Shown in pieces: positions 26,138 to 33,722 of a stretch of 38,872 bases of DNA. Each line of letters begins with the position of its first letter. Within the stretch, counting starts at the first letter, position 1. The notes below the pieces were generated by a model. It saw only the letters and a program-made list of their open reading frames with translations, was not told the DNA's origin and searched no databases. This DNA is from Natronohydrobacter sp. (GTDB taxonomy: Bacteria; Pseudomonadota; Alphaproteobacteria; Rhodobacterales; Rhodobacteraceae): positions 1 to 38,872 of the forward strand of contig JAFIEL010000011.1 in the NCBI GenBank assembly GCA_020832585.1, written 5' to 3'. Position numbers and translations under genes: made by a program.

Positions 26138-27082
26138 TCAGGCCAGCGCGTGGCGGTGATGCGCCGCATAGCGCCCAGTCACATGATGCGACAATTGCCG
26201 CTCGATATCGGCCAGCATCGACGACGCGCCCAGCCGGAACAGATCGGGGCGCAGCCAGTCGCGCCCCAATTCTTCGCGCATCAGCACCTGCCAGTTCAAT
26301 GCGTCCTTGGCAGTTTTCATCCCCCCTGCCGGTTTGAAGCCTACGATATGGCCCGTCGCCGCGCGGTAGTCACGGATCGCGCGGCACATGGTCAGCCCCA
26401 CAGGCAAGGTCGCGTTCACCCCTTCCTTGCCAGTCGAGGTCTTGATGAAATCCGCCCCGGCCTGCATCGCGACCATGGACGCGGCATAGACATTCGTCAG
26501 CGTGACCAGATCGCCCGTGGCCAGAATCGCCTTCAGATGGGCGTCGCCACAAGCCTCACGCATCGCAGCCACTTCGTCATAAAGCGCCGCCCAGTCGCCG
26601 CCCAACACATGCGCGCGGGTGATCACGATGTCGATTTCATCCGCGCCCTGATCCACGGCATAGCGAATCTCTGCCAGCCGCAGATCCAGCGGCATCAGCC
26701 CCGCCGGAAACCCTGTCGCGACCGACGCCACCGGAATCCCTGCCCCCTGCAACGCCTTGACCGCAGGCGCGACCAGCGTCGGATAGACGCAGACCGCACC
26801 GGTTTTGGGCATCTCGCTCAGTCCCAGCCCCGTGACGATCCCCTCAGACAAGGGCCGCCGCGCCTTGGAACACAGGCGGCGCACGCGGTCGGGCGTGTCA
26901 TCGCCCGCAAGCGTGGTCAGGTCCATGCAGGCAATGGCGTTCAACAGCCACGCCGCCTGATGTGCGCCCTTGAGCGAGCGCCGCGCCACAAGCGAGGCCG
27001 CCCGGCGGTCGCTTGCAGGCCGGTTGACGCGCACGAAACTGCTCGTGTCGAGCACTGCGCCGGGATTGCGGGGATGTGTCAT
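26138..27082 (-). CDS. deoC: Deoxyribose-phosphate aldolase
   Basis: DeoC splits 2-deoxyribose 5-phosphate into glyceraldehyde 3-phosphate and acetaldehyde. The product is 314 residues from the ATG at 27082, preceded by GAGGTGAGG; the open frame upstream is not family-like. The Schiff-base Lys is K214 in A-D-F-I-K-T-S-T-G-K. The acid/base region D-E-I-D-I-V-I is at 148-154, and a second conserved Lys lies in V-G-F-K-P-A-G-G-M-K-T. The protein is longer than the 250-260 residues of E. coli DeoC, with extra N-terminal sequence, as in other long bacterial and animal forms. It forms a pair with the ALDH16 gene. Confidence 0.95.
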   Translation of the reverse strand: MTHPRNPGAVLDTSSFVRVNRPASDRRAASLVARRSLKGAHQAAWLLNAIACMDLTTLAGDDTPDRVRRLCSKARRPLSEGIVTGLGLSEMPKTGAVCVYPTLVAPAVKALQGAGIPVASVATGFPAGLMPLDLRLAEIRYAVDQGADEIDIVITRAHVLGGDWAALYDEVAAMREACGDAHLKAILATGDLVTLTNVYAASMVAMQAGADFIKTSTGKEGVNATLPVGLTMCRAIRDYRAATGHIVGFKPAGGMKTAKDALNWQVLMREELGRDWLRPDLFRLGASSMLADIERQLSHHVTGRYAAHHRHALA

Positions 27083-27190
27083 GCCTTGCCTCACCTCTTG
27101 CAGCGGCACTATGCGCGAACCCGAGCCGCATCGGCAATCCCCAACCACACGGCATTTCCGCTGGAAATGTTGTTGACGAAACCACTCGGG

Positions 27191-27212
27191 TATAATAACT
27201 GACCATATCAGT
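27191..27212 (+). promoter_or_regulatory. Candidate -10 box and overlapping palindrome upstream of the iron transporter operon
   Basis: TATAAT (27191-27196) is an exact -10 consensus. Directly after it is the palindrome ACTGA-CCATA-TCAGT (27198-27212), where a repressor would block transcription. A TTGACG at 27173-27178 has only a 12-bp spacer, so it is a poor -35. An iron-responsive regulator (Fur, Irr or RirA type) is a reasonable guess given the fbpABC-like genes, but the site does not clearly match any of their known boxes. The rest of 27083-27308, the divergent deoC-fbpA gap, shows nothing else. Confidence 0.35.
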
Positions 27213-27308
27213 AGGAATTGAGCAGCCAACTGCGAAAGGGAAGCGCGGCCGCGCAGTACCGGGATCCTGTTCCTGCATGGATCTGAAACTGTCCCAAGGG
27301 GTGACACC

Positions 27309-28295
27309 ATGAGCTTTCTTCGCAACTCTGTCTTTGCACTGGCCGCCTTCGCCGCGACGCCGACACTGGCAGATCTGACCCTCTATTCCGGCCGCGGCGA
27401 AACGCTGGTTGCGCCGATTATCGAGGCGTTCACTGCCCAGACCGGGATCAACGTCAATGTCCGCTATGCCGGGACCGCTGAACTGGCTGTCCTGCTGCAG
27501 GAAGAAGGCGATGCCTCGCCCGCAGACCTGTATTGGGCGCAGGATGCCGCAGCCCTTGGTGCCGTGGTCGATCTCTTCGCCCCGCTGCCCGAAGAGCTGG
27601 TGGCAAATGTGCCCGCCGCTTACCGCGACAGTGAAAACCGCTGGGTCGCGACGTCAGGCCGGGGCCGTGTTGTCGCCTATTCGACCGAGCGCGTGGACGA
27701 GGCCGACCTTCCCGCCTCGATCTTCGATCTGACCGATCCGAAATGGAAAGGCCGTATCGCGCTGCCTGCCACCAACGGCTCGTTCCTGGCCCATGTCACC
27801 GCGATGCGCGTTATCAATGGTGACGACGCAGCGCGCGACTGGCTGGCAGGGATTGCCGCCAATGAGCCCGTCGCCGTGCGCAACAACACTGCTGCCATTC
27901 AGGCCATCGGCGATGGTGAAGCTGATATCGCCGTCACCAACAATTACTATCTGGTCCGCTTCCTGCAGCGCGACGCCGATTTCCCCGTCACCCAGACCCT
28001 TTTCGCCAATGAAGGCGATATCGGAAACCTGCTGCTGGTCGCGGGCATGGGTGTGCTGAACAGCTCGAACCACAAGGAAGAGGCGCAGGCTTTCATCGAA
28101 TTCCTGCTTTCGCCCGTGGCACAGCAATTCTTCACCGGCGAAGTGTCGGAATTCCCGATCATCCCCGGCACGATTGTCACCCGTCAGGATATCAACCTTG
28201 ACGATGTGATCCGGGTTGCGCCAGAAGTCGATCTGAACACGATTGGCGATCTGGAAGGCACGCTGGAAATGGTCCGCGAAGCAGGGCTGCTTTGA
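27309..28295 (+). CDS. fbpA: Iron(III) ABC transporter periplasmic substrate-binding protein
   Basis: The product is 328 residues with a signal peptide cut near T-L-A-D (about residue 21). The mature protein starts L-T-L-Y-S-G-R-G-E, the standard opening of FbpA/FutA ferric-binding proteins. The paired iron-binding tyrosines are visible as Y213-Y214 in V-T-N-N-Y-Y-L-V-R-F. The protein carries Fe(III) across the periplasm to the permease encoded next. The stop overlaps the likely start of fbpB. Other members of this large family bind other anions or metals, but the double Tyr supports iron. Confidence 0.92.
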   Translation: MSFLRNSVFALAAFAATPTLADLTLYSGRGETLVAPIIEAFTAQTGINVNVRYAGTAELAVLLQEEGDASPADLYWAQDAAALGAVVDLFAPLPEELVANVPAAYRDSENRWVATSGRGRVVAYSTERVDEADLPASIFDLTDPKWKGRIALPATNGSFLAHVTAMRVINGDDAARDWLAGIAANEPVAVRNNTAAIQAIGDGEADIAVTNNYYLVRFLQRDADFPVTQTLFANEGDIGNLLLVAGMGVLNSSNHKEEAQAFIEFLLSPVAQQFFTGEVSEFPIIPGTIVTRQDINLDDVIRVAPEVDLNTIGDLEGTLEMVREAGLL

Positions 28296-29893
28296 GCCTG
28301 AGCACCACAATAACGACACCGAGCCTGTGGCGCATGCCACGGGCCCGCGTGATCTTTTCGGCCCTCGGTCTGACGATCGGGGGCCTGATGATTCTGCCGC
28401 TGATCTGGCTGGTGATGCGCGCGGCACAAGCCGACATGGCGCAGGTGATCGACATCTTTACCCGCCCCAGAACGCTGCAACTGCTGATCAATACGTTTCT
28501 GCTGGTCATCTGCACGCTGGCGCTGGCCACGGCCATGGCGCTGCCGCTCGCGTGGTTGGTCAGCCGCACCGATCTGCGCGGGCGCAGGCTGATCAATATC
28601 CTCGCTGTGATCCCGCTGGCCACGCCGGGCTATGTGATGGCCTATGCGCTGATCGGGCTGTCGGGCAATTTCGGTTTCATGAATCAGGTATTCGGCTTCA
28701 CCATCCCGCGCTTGCAGGGGTTGTGGGGCGCGACGCTTGCGCTGTCGCTTTACACCTTCCCCTATATCTATCTCAATCTGCGCGCAGCCTTTGCCGGGCT
28801 GGACCAGTCGCTTGAAGAAGCCGCCCGCGCCCTTGGTGCCACCCCGCGCGAAGTGTTCTTTCGCGTCACCCTGCCCCATCTGATGCCTGCGCTGATGGCG
28901 GGCTGGCTGGTGGTGGGCCTCTATGTCATCGGCGATTTCGGCGCTGTGGCGCTGATGCGCTACGAGGTGTTCAGCTACGCGATCTATCTGCAATATTCGG
29001 CCATGTTCGACCGGGTCTATGCCGCCTGGCTGGCGCTGATGCTGATTGCCATCGCCCTGTCCGTGGTCTGGTGGGAAAGCCGCTTGCGCGAGGGCGCGCA
29101 TTTCGCGCGCACCGGGTCCGGCACCGGAACCGGTCGCCGCCGCCTGCACCTGCCACCGCTTGCACAGGCCCTTGGCTGGGGGTTCACGGGGCTGGTCGTG
29201 CTGGCCGCAATCGGCCTGCCGATTGCCGTGCTCACTTTCTGGATGGTGCGGCTGGACGATCTGCCTGCCGTGCTGCCCGCATTGGTGCGTGCCTTCTCGC
29301 AATCACTGTCCGTGGCCGTGCCCTCGGCGCTGATGGCCGCTGCGATGGCGCTGCCGGTCGCCGTTCTGGCTGTGCGCTACCCATCGCGGCTGTCGACCTT
29401 CATCAACCGGTTGGCCTTTGTCGGCTATGCTGTGCCCGCGCTGGCCTTTGCGCTGGCCTTCGTGTTCTTCTCGCTCAATGCCGCGCGCTTCCTCTATCAG
29501 ACGCAATTCCTGCTTGTGACGGTCTATGCGCTCAGCTTCCTTGCGCTGGCGCTCGGCCCGATCCGCTCGGCGCTCTATCAGGCGCGGCCTTCCGTCGAGG
29601 AAGCCGCCCGCGCATTGGGTCACGGCCCGCTTTCGGTCTTTGCCCGCGTCACCCTGCCCACGATCCGCCCCGGTGTGGTAGCCGGCATGGTGCTGGTGTT
29701 CATCATCGCGATGAAGGAATTGCCCATCGCCTTCCTGCTTGCGCCGACGGGCTTCCGGCCACTCTCGATCACGATGTTTTCGCGCACATCCGAGGGCATG
29801 TTGATGGAGGCCGCCCCCTATGCCGCCGCGATCATGGCCTTTTCCGCCCTTTTCGTGGGCTTCGTTTTGCGCCATGACAAAAAGGGCGGATAG
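28292..29893 (+). CDS. fbpB: Iron(III) ABC transporter permease (fused two-half type)
   Basis: The product is 533 residues with about 12 hydrophobic helices in two similar halves. Each half contains the permease EAA loop that contacts the ATPase: E-E-A-A-R-A-L-G-A-T-P-R-E-V-F-F (about 173-188) and E-E-A-A-R-A-L-G-H-G-P-L-S-V-F-A (about 435-450). The best start is a TTG at 28292, overlapping the fbpA stop as TTGA and so coupled to it. An ATG at 28334 would shorten the N-terminus by 14 residues. Together with fbpA and fbpC it makes a complete importer. Confidence 0.92.
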   Translation: MSLSTTITTPSLWRMPRARVIFSALGLTIGGLMILPLIWLVMRAAQADMAQVIDIFTRPRTLQLLINTFLLVICTLALATAMALPLAWLVSRTDLRGRRLINILAVIPLATPGYVMAYALIGLSGNFGFMNQVFGFTIPRLQGLWGATLALSLYTFPYIYLNLRAAFAGLDQSLEEAARALGATPREVFFRVTLPHLMPALMAGWLVVGLYVIGDFGAVALMRYEVFSYAIYLQYSAMFDRVYAAWLALMLIAIALSVVWWESRLREGAHFARTGSGTGTGRRRLHLPPLAQALGWGFTGLVVLAAIGLPIAVLTFWMVRLDDLPAVLPALVRAFSQSLSVAVPSALMAAAMALPVAVLAVRYPSRLSTFINRLAFVGYAVPALAFALAFVFFSLNAARFLYQTQFLLVTVYALSFLALALGPIRSALYQARPSVEEAARALGHGPLSVFARVTLPTIRPGVVAGMVLVFIIAMKELPIAFLLAPTGFRPLSITMFSRTSEGMLMEAAPYAAAIMAFSALFVGFVLRHDKKGG

Positions 29894-29901
29894 AACGCCC
29901 C

Positions 29902-31002
29902 ATGAAGGATGACATGACCAGCCTGCCCAAGACCCTGTCTTTCAAGATGCCCGCCGAAGCCTCGCCACTGGGCTACCGGGTCAAACCGAAAAAGACGCTT
30001 CTGAGCGTGCAGCGCCTGCGCAAATCCTTTGCCAAAGGCGAAGCCGCGGCGGTCGAGCGTGTGAGCATCGATCTGGGCGAAGGCGAGATGCTGGCGCTGC
30101 TCGGTCCTTCCGGCTGCGGCAAGACAACGACGCTGCGCATGATCGGCGGGTTCGAGACCCCGGACGAGGGCAGCATCACGCTCCGCGGGCGCGACATCAC
30201 CTATCTGCCCCCTGAAGCGCGCGGCATCGGCTTCGTGTTTCAGGACTATGCGCTGTTTCCGCATCTCAACGTCCTCGACAATGTGAAATTCGGCCTGCGC
30301 AAACTGCCCCGCCGCGAGGCCGAGGCCCGCGCGCGCGACATGCTGGCGCTGGTCGGGCTGGAGGCGCTTGGCGCACGCAAACCGCATGAACTGTCAGGCG
30401 GCCAGCAACAGCGCGTGGCGCTTGCCCGCACGCTGGCTGTAGCCCCGCCGCTGGTGCTGCTGGACGAGCCGTTTTCGAACCTAGACGCCGCCATGCGGGT
30501 CGAAACCCGTCAGGAAGTGCGCAAGCTGCTGAAAGCGGCCGGATCGGCTGCGATCCTCGTCACCCATGATCAGGAAGAGGCCATGGCCGTCGCCGACCGG
30601 ATCGCGGTGATGGAAAAGGGCCGCGTCTTGCAGATCGGCACCCCGGACGAGATTTACCGCAACCCGGTTTCGGCCTTCGTCGCCTCTTTCATGGGGCGCT
30701 CGAACATCCTGACCGGCACGGCCTCGGGGATGGAGGTCAGAACCGAGTTCGGCACCCTGCCCCTGTCACGCGCGGCCAATGGCGCAGTTTCGCTTTCGGT
30801 GCGGCCCGAACAGATCATGTTGGAACCCGACCCGGATGGTCCGGCCTCGGTCGTGGGGCGCGAATTCCGTGGCCATGACCAGCTTTACTGGGTGCAGGAG
30901 GGCGAACGCTGCATGCTGGTCATTTCCGGTGCGGGTGCCATGATCGACGTGGGCGCGCGGGTGCGGCTGCGCATCTGCGATTGCGTCGTGCCGCTGGGCT
31001 GA
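29902..31002 (+). CDS. fbpC: Iron(III) ABC transporter ATP-binding protein
   Basis: The product is 366 residues. Walker A G-P-S-G-C-G-K-T-T is at 68-76, the signature L-S-G-G-Q-Q-Q-R starts at 164, Walker B L-V-L-L-D-E is at 184-189, and the switch His is in V-T-H-D-Q-E-E-A. A C-terminal TOBE-like domain follows (about 270-366). The N-terminus has about 30 residues before the ABC domain. The ATG at 29914 (Met5), preceded by AAGGA, is an equally good start. The gene follows fbpB by 8 bp and converges with the PagL-like gene. Confidence 0.93.
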   Translation: MKDDMTSLPKTLSFKMPAEASPLGYRVKPKKTLLSVQRLRKSFAKGEAAAVERVSIDLGEGEMLALLGPSGCGKTTTLRMIGGFETPDEGSITLRGRDITYLPPEARGIGFVFQDYALFPHLNVLDNVKFGLRKLPRREAEARARDMLALVGLEALGARKPHELSGGQQQRVALARTLAVAPPLVLLDEPFSNLDAAMRVETRQEVRKLLKAAGSAAILVTHDQEEAMAVADRIAVMEKGRVLQIGTPDEIYRNPVSAFVASFMGRSNILTGTASGMEVRTEFGTLPLSRAANGAVSLSVRPEQIMLEPDPDGPASVVGREFRGHDQLYWVQEGERCMLVISGAGAMIDVGARVRLRICDCVVPLG

Positions 31003-31010
31003 GGCACAGG

Positions 31011-31478
31011 TCAGGGCAGTGGCACCGAAGCGAACAGATAGACCGAATTCAGCCCCGGATTGGGCCTGTAGATCCGCGCGCTTGAGCGATGGTCCGCGCC
31101 GATACCATACTCCATGCCGTTGGGCTGCGTGATCCCCAGATCCAGCGCAGTGCGAAACTGGATCGGACCGTGCAGATCCTTGCCCGACCCCTTGATGTAG
31201 AGCCCCGCCATGGAACTGACGCGCAAGAACAGTCCTTGGTCAGACGAACGGAAGGTATAGGCCCCACCTGCCCCGACCCAGGCCGCGCCATTCGCGGCAA
31301 CCGACACCCCCAGCACAGGCTGCATGCCATAGAGAAGCGGCGTGCCAATGTAACGCAGATAGGCCTCAGGGTCGTTGGTGGACATCTGTTGACCCAGACT
31401 TCCGGTCAGACGGGGTGGATCCGCAGCGGCTGCACCAACAAGGCCAAGGAAAAACACCAGAGCAAATCGCAAGATCAT
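31011..31478 (-). CDS. PagL-like lipid A 3-O-deacylase / acyloxyacyl hydrolase candidate
   Basis: The product is 155 residues from the ATG at 31478: a signal peptide (about 1-19, ending A-A-A-D) and then a beta-rich sequence of the size of an eight-stranded outer-membrane barrel. The end reads A-D-H-R-S-S-A-R-I-Y-R-P-N-P-G-L-N, which matches the PagL pattern H-x-S-x-A and P-N-x-G, giving candidate catalytic H130 and S132. The position of the PagL catalytic Glu appears to be N144. PagL removes the 3-O acyl chain of lipid A in the outer membrane. The assignment is moderate because the protein is short and diverged. The frame upstream of 31478 reads into AT-rich leader and is less likely. Confidence 0.65.
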   Translation of the reverse strand: MILRFALVFFLGLVGAAAADPPRLTGSLGQQMSTNDPEAYLRYIGTPLLYGMQPVLGVSVAANGAAWVGAGGAYTFRSSDQGLFLRVSSMAGLYIKGSGKDLHGPIQFRTALDLGITQPNGMEYGIGADHRSSARIYRPNPGLNSVYLFASVPLP

Positions 31479-31942
31479 GACGGGGTTCCCAGAAAATATG
31501 TAAAGTTGCAGGAGAAATACGCGATCGGACAATCGATATAGGATAAGCGCAAAGTAGCACATTCACGCAGCCAACCCCAGTCGTCATCACAAGCTTGCAG
31601 GCGCATGTTGCGCAAGTATTACAACAACCGCGCATCGCGACTGCCCGCGTCTGCGCCTCCACCGATTGCCCGGACCGTGTGATTCTGGTCGGCTGCAGAC
31701 ACTGTGGTTCTCACGAAATGGTGCGGCGCGTCCTCATGCGGTCGGCAGCAAAGCCATGGTTGCCAACAAACTGGCCTTCCTGCGTGCAGAAAGTGCGGCA
31801 CATAGAGCAAAACCCATGCTCCAAACCGGCCCGCTGGCGCACGAAGGGCCAAGACGTCGCCATTGAACGCATTTCTGACCACTTGCCTTGGCGTCAAATT
31901 AGGCAGATGGTCGCGCAATCACGCATTTGATGGACCAGCACC
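31479..31942. other. 464-bp stretch without a recognised gene
   Basis: This lies between the divergent PagL-like and EamA genes. The part nearest the PagL-like gene (31490-31560) is AT-rich and should hold its promoter. The middle (31595-31930) has an open plus-strand frame rich in Cys (C-A-S-T-D-C, V-G-C-R-H-C-G) and an overlapping minus-strand frame. Neither has a good ribosome binding site or a family I recognise. It may be an old gene remnant. Confidence 0.5.
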
Positions 31943-32860
31943 GTGGCCAGCCCTGCCCTGACATATTCCCTGCCGGATCGCGTCTTGCCGGGCGTGTTCT
32001 GCATGGTGCTGTTCTGCATGACCGCGCCGCTGATCGATGTGGCCGCGAAAATGGCGGCCCAGCATGTCACGGTCACGCAAGTGACCCTTGCGCGCTACGG
32101 GTTTCAGGTGCTGCTGATGCTGCCGCTGATGCTTCTGTCAGGCGCTGTCTGGCGCATGTCACGCAGGGTGATGCAGTTTCTGGCGCTGCGTGCCCTTGTG
32201 GGGCTGGTCTCGACCTACAGCTTTGTGGCAGCAGTCCAGACAATGCCGATCGCCGATGCGCTGGCCATTGTCTTTGTCGAACCGTTCATCCTGCTTGGTC
32301 TGGGCTTTCTGTTATTCGGCGAACAGGTCGGCCCCCGCCGGATCATCGCAAGCCTTGTCGGCTTTGCAGGCGCGCTGCTTGTCATCCAGCCGAATTTCGC
32401 CATTTTCGGCGCTGTGGCGCTCTGGCCGCTGGTGACAGCCGTCGCCTTTGCCTTCTACATTCTGGTCACGCGCCATCTGTCACGCGATCTGCCGCCTGTG
32501 GCGATGAATTTTCATACCGGATGGATGGCTGTCCTGCTGATGCTGCCGGTTTTGACACTGGGCGCAGCCACGGACCTGCCGTTGCTGGCGCTGTCCATGC
32601 CCGCGCCGGTTGTCTGGCTGCAGCTTTTCTGCGTGGCGTTGGCGGCCACAGTCGCGCATCTGTTCATCTCCTACGCGCTGCGCTTCGCCCCGTCTGCCAC
32701 GCTCGCGCCCTTGCATTATCTGGAAATCATCAGTGCTGCAGCCTTTGGCTGGCTGTTCTTCCGCGACTGGCCCAATCTGACAAGCTGGGCCGGGATCACC
32801 ATCATCACGGCCTCTGGCCTGTTCATCATCTGGCGCGAACACCGCCTGTCAAAGGCGTAG
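31943..32860 (+). CDS. EamA/DMT family transporter
   Basis: The product is 305 residues with about ten hydrophobic helices in two EamA repeats (about 18-150 and 165-298). Typical features are V-T-L-A-R-Y-G-F-Q in helix 2, A-D-A-L-A-I-V-F-V-E-P-F near helix 4, and L-H-Y-L-E-I-I-S-A-A-A-F-G-W in the second repeat, followed by a final helix. The family exports or exchanges amino acids, nucleotides or other metabolites; the substrate here is unknown. The start is a GTG at 31943, with no later Met before the first helix. The gene converges on the rhomboid gene, 10 bp between stops. Confidence 0.88.
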   Translation: MASPALTYSLPDRVLPGVFCMVLFCMTAPLIDVAAKMAAQHVTVTQVTLARYGFQVLLMLPLMLLSGAVWRMSRRVMQFLALRALVGLVSTYSFVAAVQTMPIADALAIVFVEPFILLGLGFLLFGEQVGPRRIIASLVGFAGALLVIQPNFAIFGAVALWPLVTAVAFAFYILVTRHLSRDLPPVAMNFHTGWMAVLLMLPVLTLGAATDLPLLALSMPAPVVWLQLFCVALAATVAHLFISYALRFAPSATLAPLHYLEIISAAAFGWLFFRDWPNLTSWAGITIITASGLFIIWREHRLSKA

Positions 32861-32870
32861 CGCAGCCCCC

Positions 32871-33653
32871 CTAGCGATCCTTGCGCCACGGATTGAACCT
32901 GTCACTGCTTTTCTTGCCCGCGACGGGGATACTGCTTTTCACGAAGCGATATTGCGCTTCCTGATGCGGGGGGCAGCCAAGGCATTTCTCCCAATAGGCG
33001 GGCCCGCCCATGCGCAACCAAAGCGGCAGGCACAAGAGCACACCTGCGATAAACCCGCCCGCATGCGCCCAATAGGCCACCCCGTCCCCTTCGATGGCCC
33101 CACCGATCCCGCCCAGAAGCTGCAGCACGAACCAGCTTCCCAGCACCAGCCAGGCGGGAATCGGGATGATGCGAAAAATCACGATCAGGAACAGGAACAT
33201 ATCGACCCGCGCGCGCGGGTAGAACAGGAAATAGCCTCCCAAGACCCCGGCAATCGCGCCTGACGCGCCCACCATCGGGATCATCGAGTTGGGCTCGGTC
33301 GCATATTGCAGCCCCGCCGCCGCAAGACCGCAGATCAGATAGAAGCCCAGGAACTTCCAATGCCCCCAGACCTCTTCCAGATTATCGCCGAAAATCCACA
33401 AAAACAGCATGTTGGCGCCCAGGTGCAGCAGGTCGCCATGCAGGAACTGATGCGAAACCAGCGTCTCGTATCCTTGCCCTGCGCTCAGTCGCGCTGGCAG
33501 CATGCCCCAGTCCATGAAGAAGCGCATCAGCGCATAGTCATCATTGAACAGCGGCAGGTAGAGCGCGAAGATCACCACATTCGCCGCCAGCAGCCCCCAG
33601 GTGACATAGGGGCGCTTGTCCGACGGGTTGTGGTCGCGAATGGGGATCAGCAT
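32871..33653 (-). CDS. Rhomboid family intramembrane serine protease
   Basis: The product is 260 residues from the ATG at 33653. The family marks are H-G-D-L-L-H-L-G-A-N-M-L-F-L-W-I-F-G-D-N-L-E (72-93), the nucleophile S131 in G-A-S-G-A-I-A-G, and H197 in A-H-A-G-G-F, forming the Ser-His dyad. About six helices are visible. The cytoplasmic C-terminus has C-L-G-C (224-227) and a basic end. Substrates are unknown. It lies after clpA but is separated from it by a terminator, so it is likely transcribed from its own promoter or by readthrough. Confidence 0.93.
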   Translation of the reverse strand: MLIPIRDHNPSDKRPYVTWGLLAANVVIFALYLPLFNDDYALMRFFMDWGMLPARLSAGQGYETLVSHQFLHGDLLHLGANMLFLWIFGDNLEEVWGHWKFLGFYLICGLAAAGLQYATEPNSMIPMVGASGAIAGVLGGYFLFYPRARVDMFLFLIVIFRIIPIPAWLVLGSWFVLQLLGGIGGAIEGDGVAYWAHAGGFIAGVLLCLPLWLRMGGPAYWEKCLGCPPHQEAQYRFVKSSIPVAGKKSSDRFNPWRKDR

Positions 33654-33670
33654 GGGCGGACTCTCAGAAG

Positions 33671-33698
33671 AAAACGGCGCCCGGAACACCGGACGCCG
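33671..33698 (-). terminator. Intrinsic terminator downstream of clpA
   Basis: On the minus strand CGGCGTCCGG-TGTT-CCGGGCGCCG forms a 10-bp stem with one G-U pair, followed by TTTTCTTCT. It lies 24 bp after the clpA stop and 18 bp before the rhomboid start. Confidence 0.85.
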
Positions 33699-33722
33699 CG
33701 TTGGTTTCCAGCAAGAGCCGGA

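Noticed and set aside
31595-31930. Possible transposase remnant
   Set aside because: No transposase motif, inverted repeats or target duplication could be recognised, so it is not called as a mobile element.
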